Assembly (NCBI RefSeq): GCF_028453695.1
Contig: NC_135780.1
Span: forward strand, 9,486,001 to 9,550,000
Origin: Augochlora pura
Taxonomy: Eukaryota > Arthropoda > Insecta > Hymenoptera > Halictidae
DNA length: 64,000 nucleotides
Reading direction: 5' to 3'
Shown: positions 12,548 through 22,077 of the stretch, in pieces
Numbering within the stretch: the first letter of the stretch is position 1
Layout of the letters: each line of letters starts with the position of its first letter
Position numbers and translations under genes: made by a program
Notes under the pieces: model-generated
Databases searched by the model: none
Told to the model about the DNA's origin: nothing
What the model saw: the letters and a program-made list of their open reading frames with translations, nothing else

Positions 12548-14154
12548 GGAGAGTTGTAGGGCATTATGGGAATATAGAAATAGCGTCCTCTATCTTTCTG
12601 TTAATGTTATAGTGTTTTTAAATCCTTGGACTATGTAATAATGTGCTAAATAGGTTAGGAAGATTTTTGGAATAAGCTACGAAGGGTAGATGATGTGTGA
12701 CCTGTTTCGTTTATGAATTTATTTATGATAAAGAGAGAATTTATCTACGTCTAATCAAGATAGATTCTCTCGAAAATTAAGTTCCAAACAAAAAGAGTTA
12801 TTCTATATTTTTACATGATTTATTTCACCTGGTGCCCGCTTATATATACCTTTCACCCTCTATATTGTCTTACAAGACCTATCTAGACTGCTAAATAATC
12901 TATACTTTTCTGACCAAAAATAAATACAAGAATATACCTACAAAATCCATTAAACATTTACTTTAACAAATGTATAAAATGAAAAGAACCCGTATTCAAC
13001 CCTTTACTAATTTCATAAAAGGAGAAAGTTGATGTTTAAAAATCGACAGTAAGATCACAAAAATAGTCCTTGATCGTACGCAAAATAAACGAACAGAATA
13101 GTAAATAAAAAGATAGTTATCCCGGTAAACAAAGCTAGGGCACAGGAACTAGTCGCTGAACAGTAACCGACTGTCCTACAGCGTCAGGATATTTCGCGAA
13201 GAAGTCAGACTCGAAGAACAGCCGAGCGGTCGAAAGTTGGGCGATTCGGGACCCGGGCAGCAGGCGATTGCGCCCGAATCCACGCGTCGAATGTTTTTCT
13301 CGGGGTAGTCATAAAGTTATCGCGAAATATGTTGCCTTCGCCGGCGGGAGTTTCGGCGCGTCGCGACGGAACAGCGTCGAACGTTCGTCTCGGCGGGTTT
13401 CGAGAAGGGGAATAATGGGACGAATGGAAGGAAGGCTGCGAACGGATGGCGAGAGGTTCGGCAAAGAAGAACGAAGAAAGGAAAAGAAAGAGAGGGAGAG
13501 AGAGAGAGAGGGGGGGAGGGAGGGGCAGTGCAAAGGAAAAAAGGCACAAAAGAAAACTAGCGAAAAGGCTGGCGAGTGAAAGGCGTAAAATCGCAGGAGC
13601 CGTGCACGCTGGAAGTACATAAACTCGAAAGCTCAATAAAGTTCGCAGCTACGACTGCAACCGGTTACGCTCGCGCCTCCGCTCGCCCCCTCACCCCCAC
13701 CCCCCGCCCCCTCTCCAAGCCGTCCCGAAAAGGGTTCCGCGATTTTTTTTCCGCCTCCCACGGCGCCTCTAAAGGTCCTCTTATTTCTTCTTTACTTTTT
13801 GCCTGGCAAAATTGGCCGACGCTCTCGTTCGTGACGCGAGTCACGTGCAAAAAAGGCTAAGTAGTAAAGTCAGACGATGCCCGGCCGACGGTGGAATTCA
13901 AAGGGACGCGTGCAGGGCTTCTCCGGCGCGCCCTTTCGCCCCCAACCCTATCCCCCCACCCCCCGTCTCGGACGATCGAACCCGCAAGAGAATGGGAAGA
14001 CCGTTCCCTGCTTCCCGATGGAATCCGCTATCCCGAACCCTTTTCGCTCGATCTTCCCGCGGGAGGAACAGAGTAGGCACTGCTTCGCGAGGGAAGCTAT
14101 TAGCCCTGCGATTTTTGCCGCGTGCTGCACACTGTGTTTCGCGCGGCTGCTTAA
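12548..14154. other. Intergenic: AT-rich, then GC-rich block
   Basis: About 12.55-13.1 kb is AT-rich. About 13.2-14.15 kb is GC/CpG-rich, with a (GA)n/G-rich run near 13491-13525. Overlapping frames on both strands look like compositional artefacts. No gene is recognised. Confidence 0.5.
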
Positions 14155-14400
14155 CCCCTTGACGTACCATTTTCTTCACGGTCTCTGCGATTAGGAATTT
14201 CTTCAATCGGCGCAATTTCTTAAAAGGTACAGAGGACATTGATGTTTATTCCGTGCCGAAATTTACTTGTATGCTTAAATATTAATAACAAGGGATTAGA
14301 ATTTTATTCCAATTTTAAAGAACAGAATAACATCCATACTTAATTATTTATTACTAGCAATTTCCATCACGGATCGGACTTGTCAAAGTACGGCAAGGGG
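14155..14400. mobile_element. TTAA-type MITE, CCCCTTGACGTACC family
   Basis: It starts CCCCTTGACGTACC after TTAA (14151-14154) and ends AAAGTACGGCAAGGGG. The right flank is TTGT rather than TTAA, probably mutated. It is close to the copy at 12301-12543; 246 bp, noncoding. Confidence 0.72.
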
Positions 14401-14403
14401 TTG

Positions 14404-15161
14404 TTAATAAAGTAATTTATTCGAATAGTTGCGCCATCGAGCTCGCGGATATGTCGGGGCAACTTTCTGCAAAGTGTCGACTGCGTGCTAATGGACGAAT
14501 TTGTAAAACACGTTGGGAGAAATATTTTAATGGAGTGTGAAAAGCATGGACGTCCTGTTATATGTAGCAATAATATAATATAGTGATATAATGTATCATA
14601 TATGAAATATAATAAAGAACATGGAATATGGAATATAGATTATAGAATATAATAATATCAAGCAATATGAATTTGTTGGACTTTTCACCATTTTTATTAT
14701 AATGAATACTTGCTTTAGATATTCATTGAATCTCTTTCTACGATACAGTGTCCATAATTAAAATATCGATTATTCTCATTATCTGCAACAGAATATCTAT
14801 AATACCAAATAACTATTTGTCGTCTATAATTGATATAGACTCGTACAGAAAATACAATATATATATATAGATTTATATAGATATAAAAAAATAGTTTTGA
14901 CCTTGCTACACACCGACTTCCATCGTCGCACGAGGAATACTATTTTCCCCAACGAAAATTACGAATAAAAAAAAATACCAAGTCCGACCATTTCGTTCGT
15001 CGAACGCACACAATGCTCTCCAAAAGCAAAGTGAGAAGATCGAGCACTATCAACCGGTCCAGAATTTGTCAGCAGATCCTCGACGATCCATAGGTGATCG
15101 TGATTAAAATGGACAAACTGTGCCAGAGAACACGATCGCTGGCTCAAAGGGGAAGAGCGTA

Positions 15162-15193
<32 letters not shown>

Positions 15194-16374
15194 GACGTCG
15201 TCGGAGATTTCGAGGAATATCTGGCGGTGCTTTGGCGTCTTAGTCGCAACTGACTTATAAAGCAAGAAAGAAGGAGTCGCAAGAAGCTACGGGATTTCTG
15301 GGCGATGCAGCGGGGAATGGGCGAAGAAGCATTCGGGTAGACGGGAACGATGAAGCGGCGGTGCATCAAGTAAATCAAACATTTGTGTCGGTTTCCGGCA
15401 AAGGTAGGGAACGGGAAGCGAGTAAAAAAGAATCTTTCAACCAAATGATACGAGGAAAGAAAAAACGAAGGAGCGAAAAGGAAATTTTAAAGCTCTCCGA
15501 AACGGAGGCGGCGAAAGGGACCGAGCGAGAGCGAAAGAGTGAGAGTTGAAAAGGGAGAGAGAGAGAGATAAAGAGAGCAAGAGAGAAAGAATAAAAAAGT
15601 TCCGTAAATTTGAGTGGTGGTTTTAACGCTGGTCTAAGAACCAGCCACGGCTGACCGTCTATAAAACCGCCGGCTTTCCTACGCCGATGCCACCGAAGGC
15701 ACGATTCCCGCGCAACGATCGATTGTAATTAAATGGAAACGCTTTTACCTCCGGGGGCCGGCGTGGCAACCGCCTCGCCGCTCGGCTCTGCTCAGCCTCG
15801 TCATCTTTTTATCGTAACTCTGAATAATACTTAAGCTACCGTGGAAGATGATCGCGCGGCAAGCGATGTCGCTACAAGGCATCCGCGAGACCCCTTTGAG
15901 AGCGGCATTGTGCTGGAGAATACTCAAGCTTGATTGTAAGTACTCGGCCGCGCCTCTCTTAAACCTCGAATAGATTAGAAGATGGTCCTTTAAACTTGTA
16001 CAGGCCATTACCGCTGCCGTCTGGGGTTGCCACCTTCGTGACTACCTCTCTGCCCGCCGCTAATGAAGCGATACCAACTGACAACGAAACTGTACGAGTC
16101 TGTAACCGGGATACGCCGGACCTTGTTAGCGTGCGATCTACATCCACGAGTGTCTCGACATTTTACTGGCTTCGAAACGCAATGGCGTAAGTCACGTTTT
16201 CGACAACTTTGACGCGAGCCTGGAACTATAGTCCACACATGCCAGAATATGTTTCAGACAAATGAAATGAGTTGAAGAGCTACCTGAAATTCACTTAACT
16301 TCGAATTACTCTTACAATAGCATAAATACAATAACAGTATATATACGCAATGTCTTAAGAAGCAGCATAAATTT
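14404..16374. other. Intergenic with (CGT)n microsatellite at 15162-15203
   Basis: An AT-rich stretch (about 14.4-14.95 kb) is followed by mixed-composition DNA containing a near-perfect CGT trinucleotide array at about 15162-15203, and a GA-rich tract near 15550-15590. The array makes a Thr/Ser-rich open frame on the minus strand, but I do not regard it as coding. Confidence 0.5.
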
Positions 16375-16486
16375 GGAAAAATGACCAGAAGTGACCACTA
16401 GGATGGCCAGAGATGACCACTAAGATGACCAGAAGTGACCACTTGGATGGCCAGAGATGAACACTAGGACGACCACTGATAAACAC
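16375..16486. repeat. Degenerate minisatellite built on GATGACCA / GTGACCACT words
   Basis: Words such as GGCCAGAGATGACCACTA and GACCAGAAGTGACCACT recur about every 30-35 bp. Related GTCACTAGTGACCAC words continue after the MITE at 16491-16722, so that element lies inside the array. Confidence 0.65.
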
Positions 16487-16490
16487 TTAA

Positions 16491-16722
16491 CCCCTTGCAC
16501 TATCGCTCTTTTAATGCTGTGACGATTAGCACTTATTCGTACTTAATTTTCCTAATCGGATCAGACAATTTTTTTTCTATATTATCTTTCTTTAACTTCG
16601 TTTCTATACTTTAGAAGAATTTATTTTTACTTCGAAGTAGAAGAAATTAAGAATATTCATATTTAGTAGAGCTTGCATAAAATCTACGTAACGAGTCTGA
16701 CTCGTTATTATATTGCAAGGGG
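16491..16722. mobile_element. TTAA-flanked MITE, CCCCTTGCACTA family
   Basis: TTAA lies at 16487-16490 and 16723-16726. The ends are CCCCTTGCACTAT and ATATTGCAAGGGG. It is the reverse-complement copy of the element at 53779-53995; both contain GTCTGATCC/GGATCAGAC and AACGAGTC-type words. 232 bp, noncoding. Confidence 0.75.
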
Positions 16723-16726
16723 TTAA

Positions 16727-18622
16727 ATTATCACCGATAACCTCTTGAATGACAATTAATGATCACTACAATGGTCACTAGTGACCACAGGGTGGACCAA
16801 GGGTCAGCAGTAATCCATGTAAGTCCAACTTGGATCAAAGCGCTTTGCGAGAACACACGCGGCGAGCAAATTACGAAATAAGACAACACTCACCGACAAA
16901 CACGCGTTAACTGATTGAACAATAACATACCGCTGAACGTTTACCTAAAAGTAACCGTCACCACTGATTCTGATATTGGGAATTTTTCAATAGAATTCGT
17001 TTCATTAATAGATTTATTAAATCTGACTTCTTAATATTTATAACAATTCCATTTGTTAGAAATATGATCAAGCACTCCCTTGGTTATTTTGTCATTTAAT
17101 TTGTTAGTGACAATAACTGATAGAATCAGAGATGTGAAATAATTTTTCGAGAAATTGCTGAGTCATTAATAAATTAATAGTTTCTTGGCGTTTAATATTT
17201 ACAAGGATTCTTTTTCCCGATTATATTATTAACACATATCCACATTTTTTGACACTATCTGCAGAAATGATATAGTCTATATATTTTTTAGTGATGATTA
17301 TAATTATACAATCTCTGGTTCAAATTATCTTTATTTAGTAATATACAAATGACGAATTTGTCACATTTCCGCGCAACGAATGTATTCTTAACGGAGTTAC
17401 AATAATTTTGATACAACCCTGTATATATAACAATAGAACATGAAATGAAATAATAGCATAATCACCACGATACGTAAAACTCGGTCAAGTACGATTTTCT
17501 TAATAAACTGCCGCAAAACGAAATTAAAAGCTAAAACTAATACGGAACGAAAATATCGAAGAACTGATCAACTGGCGAAGGACTCGATCGAAGAGACGGG
17601 GAAAAGTTAACCGATCTTTTAATTTAATGGAGACAGACAGCACACGCGGCGTATCTTTTGCGATTTCGTGTACAGCTAGCTACGGGCCGATATTCCAGAA
17701 AATCTGCGCTTACAATCGACTACATTTGCGGTATTACGACTTACTGCGAACGGGAGAGGACCGTGAATGCCATTTGGAAATCATTGCCGATTGGAGAGCC
17801 GGAAGCTGTTGTAATGCTCTTAGGCGAACGATACAAAGTGAAAGGATCCTCGTTCAGGGATGGTTGAAAAGGGTCCGACATGGCGCACCCTTTTTTTCCA
17901 GGCTGGCTAGGAAATATTTTCTAATAATATATTGGACCTGTTCTACGATATGCGAGGACGAATATCGGCGGAACAATATTTCCTCTATTATACGTATTGC
18001 GGAAAAATCATCTCCGACTGAATACAATGATGGCACTTTTAAAATTTAAATAATATAAGTTCAGACATTTTGTGGTATATGAGCGAAAATAGATCTTAAA
18101 GTATAAAAATAAATACTTTATAATACAAAGTTATTAAGAGGAACATTTTTTATCTAAATTTTACTTGTTGCCAGTGATGCAATTTGTATTTGGTAGATTA
18201 GTAATCTAAAACGTACTATATGAAGCCCTAAAACACAAAATGGTGTATGTGGCGCCATCGCCGGCGATTCGTTCAATCTCTTGGACCTCAGAAATGTTTC
18301 AAACCCCTATATGATACTAAAATATCGAAATCTACTATACTGAAAATAATAAAAATGAAAAAAAGAATCGTATGAATAAAAAGACTATTTTATTCTTCGC
18401 TACTTTGACGAGCAGAGTTTTGCAATACAGAGTTTTGCAGAGTTTTAAAATACATGACTAGTCTGACGTGTGAAGCAAAACCTAGTTAAAGGGATGAAAA
18501 GATTTCCACAAATATGTAAAATATTAATAATATTATATCGAGAATAGAAACAAGTAATTGCATTTATAGCTTGTATATGTGCCAGTCAAATGTCTCTTCC
18601 ATGAAACTAACAAACACTTTAA
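16727..18622. other. Intergenic, AT-rich
   Basis: No gene is recognised. A 140-codon frame at 17627-18049 has no family features I know. A CAACCCTGTATATA word near 17415 resembles the end of a TA-flanked transposon but has no visible partner. Confidence 0.45.
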
Positions 18623-18862
18623 CCCTTTGCACTCGAGTGGTGACTCTCAGGCACCACTAAAATTATTCTATTACGTTGCAAAATAATTTTTGTAACATTA
18701 AGGTTTAGATTTAAAAAATGATCAAGTAGTAAAATTGTTGGCAGGAGTCACAAGAATAAATTTTGTATGCATAAAAGTTTATTTTGTTAAATAGAATGGA
18801 AATACCACGAACCAGAAAAATTATTTCAGATTTACAGTTAAAATGGCTCCGAGTGCAAAGGG
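18623..18862. mobile_element. piggyBac-like MITE, CCCTTTGCACTCG family, intact
   Basis: TTAA lies at 18619-18622 and 18863-18866. The ends are CCCTTTGCACTCGAG and CCGAGTGCAAAGGG. It is a 240-bp AT-rich core without coding capacity. Other copies of this family lie mostly at 51.6-61 kb. CCCTTTGC termini next to TTAA are typical of piggyBac-derived non-autonomous elements. Confidence 0.85.
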
Positions 18863-18866
18863 TTAA

Positions 18867-19570
18867 ACATTAAAAGCAAACGCGATCAGTAAATTTTCTG
18901 TCGTGACACTAATTCATTACATTAAAAACGGAGAACTCCCGCGCACTTTGATATATTTTCACACAACGCTAAAGGGAACTAAGACAACGCGTTAAAGAAT
19001 CTTCGCAACGTTATTATTTCGATAGCCTAGTGACAGGGGCTGTCTCCAACCCCTTGGAATTCACCCCGGATTCCTACGCTACGCACCACCCATTCGCCTG
19101 GGTGTCGTAACGCCAGGACGAATGCACCCCTTCATCCAGGACGATGGTTCCAGTTCGCAAAATAAAAATTCTACAAGCTGGCCGCCCTGGATATAGACCG
19201 AGGTCTAACAGCGCTGTTTTTTCTAGACAGAGATGGTGTTTCACGGTCTTATGCTGCGAGGTCAAGTACCTCCGACTATCTCGTTTAGACAAACGTGATT
19301 TGAATCGCAACGCTAATTACTATTTCGAAAACTTGTAATTCCAATTAGACTCGCGAATCTAAGAAAACACCGCGAATGCCACACTGCGGAGCATTGCAGC
19401 TCCGGCATGGGTCCTGAAAAACGAATGCTGCTACTGCAACTCGATCATTTCGCGACGCTAATTTTGAATTTGATTCAAAGGCAAATACTCTAATACAAAA
19501 ATCGCGATGTGCCCATCCGAGCTGTTCGTTGGGACGGCGAGGCTTGTCCATTGTTGCGGCGTCGGCGTGT
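18867..19570. other. Intergenic, no gene recognised
   Basis: Mixed composition. Short frames on both strands at about 19.07-19.6 kb have no recognisable family features. Confidence 0.45.
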
Positions 19571-19942
19571 GTTACCCCCAGAATGAGTGGCGCCACTCGT
19601 ACGTTAGATTTCATCATCATAAAAAATTATGTTCCCGTTAATATTTTTTAATGGAATAAAGCTTAAATTAAAGCTGAAGACACCTACTTTACAACCGCAT
19701 ATACGATACATCAAGCGTCATAGGGAAAAATTTGCCAATATAAAGAACACTAACATTACCCTTAGGATGAGTGGCGCCACAGATAAGTTAGATTTCAACA
19801 TCATGAAAAATTATGTTCCCGTGAATCTTTTTCAATGCAATATAGCTTAAAATAAAGCTGAAAGCATCTACTTTACAACGGCATATATTAGATACATCAA
19901 GCTTCGTAAGGAAGAATTTGTCAACATAAAGGACACTAATAT
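19571..19942. repeat. Two-copy tandem duplication, unit about 185 bp
   Basis: (G/A)TTACCC begins at 19571, 19755 and 19941, and ATGAGTGGCGCCAC recurs at 19583 and 19767, giving unit lengths of 184 and 186 bp. The copies share TTAGATTTCA and TTATGTTCCCGT. The array ends about 425 bp upstream of the mTerf3 start. Confidence 0.8.
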
Positions 19943-20366
19943 TACCCCCAGGTAATTTAGTAGTATTTTCATAAAATTGAAGATGAAAATTAATACATAT
20001 GACGTAAACTAATATAGGTTGCATAGGTGGGGCAATAGTGGGGTCATGTAGATGGGGAAAGGGAGGGAAAAAATTGTTCGTCGAGGGATTTTTCCTGACA
20101 GCTCGGATTAGGAGTGCAAAATTATGGAAGAGGTTGACTGGAATCCCGCATGACAGTACTATAGTAATACATACCTCTATAACGAAGTGGCACACTAATC
20201 GCCTAAAAAGTACGCGCGCGATTCTTGCTGAAATTGTCATTTAAAAAGTAGAAGAATCATTACCATTGAAATAAAAACAATTATAAGGAGGAAAACCTAT
20301 TTTATGTTAAAGTAAGAAGGTGTTACATTTTATATAAAGTGATAAGATATATGACTGACCACAGTT

Positions 20367-21788
20367 ATGACATTGTTTAGATCATACAATGGTCTTCGCC
20401 TAACCTATACACAAATTAATGGGATTACGAATTGTTTACGTTATAATGGTTTGCCTAATTCCAATTTCCATAAAAATCTCACAACTAAATTTGATGAACA
20501 AAAAACGTCCAATCAAATCTTCAAGAATTGTTCCTCATCGAAAGATACCGCATCTAATACTACAAGAGGTTATGTCGAGGTTCCGAAAATTGAAAATTCT
20601 GAACCTAACAATGTAAATATAGAGTGCAATGAAAACGTAACAGGAAAAGAAAGCGTGAAAGAATATGTTATGGGAATGGATGATACATTAGACGAATATG
20701 ATACAAATAAGACTGTACAAGAATCTTTGAGCAGATCTAACTTAAAAGAGATTACATTACTGGATAAATATGATCTTAAATTCAACGATGCTATACAAAA
20801 TATAGGCGAGAAGTTACCAAGCCCATTGGATAAGTGCAATGAAGACCTTTCTCATATAGGACCTTATGTTACCCCAACTTTCAACTTTGCAAAATTTGCA
20901 GATGATTCAGTTACCCTTCAAAAGTTGATAAATTTGGGTGTAGAATTGTATAAATTAGAAAGAAACAGAGATTTAGTTGAAATGTTCTTGAGCCTAGACT
21001 TTGACAGGGATATGAAACCTTACATAACATTCTTACATGATTGCGGCGTACAACCAGAAGATCTTGGCAAAGTTATCATGAAAAATCCAAAAATCTTTAA
21101 AGAGGATATGGATGATCTTCGCACAAGGATAAGATATTTAATAGCTCATGAATTTAACCCTCAAATGATACAAAAGATTGTAACCAGTAATCCAAGTTGG
21201 TTGTTCTTTAAAACGCAAGAAATAGATAGAAGATTGGGTTATTTTCAATCGAATTTCAAATTAAATGGCGCTAAGCTAAGGTATTTAGCAGCAAAATGTC
21301 CCAGACTTATAACATACGATATGATGCATGTAAAAGAGAATAGTTTTTCTGTGAAAGAGGAAATGGGTTTCAATCTAACTGAAACACAACGTATCCTGTT
21401 GAATACACCTTATGTTTGGATAAACAGTAAGTATTAAATGAATATCATGGACACAGTAACTAATATTACATTAAGTAATGTTTTTAAAATAACTATGATT
21501 ATGATTGTAGGTAGATCAAAAATAGTTAATGCCTTCGATTATATACACAATCAGATGAATATACCACATAATCTGATAGCCATGCAATCAACTGCTTTAA
21601 CGTGCAGAAAAAAGAGGATCCATCAAAGACATCAATTTTTGGTAGAGTTAAAGCGGAACCAATACGATCCTACAAAACCACTATATGTATCGTTGAAGGA
21701 CGTAATTGGTAGCACCGATATTGAATTTTGTAAAAATGTGGCAAAAGCCTCTATTGAAACATACAATCTGTTTCTAAAAGCCATTTAA
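20367..21788 (+). CDS. mTerf3: Mitochondrial transcription termination factor 3-like protein (mTERF3)
   Basis: There are two coding exons, 20367-21426 and 21511-21788, with a GTAAGT...GTAG intron of 84 nt. The product is 445 residues. The family consists of helical mTERF repeats that bind mitochondrial nucleic acid; MTERF3 represses mitochondrial transcription and is linked to mitoribosome assembly. The N-terminal ~180 residues are divergent and begin with a basic, hydroxylated stretch compatible with a mitochondrial presequence. Residues ~185-430 hold the mTERF repeats, for example VTLQKLINLGVELYKLERN and the NPSWLFF and CPRLITYD repeat ends. The C-terminus NQYDPTKPLYVSLKDVI and FCKNVAKAS closely resembles animal MTERF3. 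Without splicing the frame stops at 21437, so the intron is needed. It is convergent with Ergic3, the two stops being 290 bp apart. The assignment to MTERF3 over other mTERF members rests on this C-terminus. Confidence 0.9.
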
Positions 21789-22077
21789 TTTAAGTAAATA
21801 CGAGGTTTGTTAGCAGTGTAACTTTTATTGTGTATATACTTAAATATTAAATTTTCTTAAGTATGTCTACAAATTTTTATGTACAATTCTATATGTCACA
21901 GAGAAGTATTTAAGCCATGTTCACAATTTTATCTTAGTCAAAGTAAAGAAACATATACTGAAATGCATTGATTTACATTCTTTCGATCGTTTTTTTTATA
22001 CGAATCTTATACATCACAAATGCATACTGTTATTTATCTTCTGTAATACTTTTTAACGTTTGTCCATAAAAAAAGCT

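Noticed and set aside
13205..14239. Dense overlapping frames of 60-143 codons
   Set aside because: All frames stay open because of base composition; no start, splice or domain evidence favours any one.
15162..15203. Possible CRISPR-like or coding trinucleotide array
   Set aside because: It is a simple CGT microsatellite with no spacers and no gene context.
17627..18049. 140-codon frame
   Set aside because: No repeats, domain or family pattern recognised, no supporting splice or context signals; probably chance.
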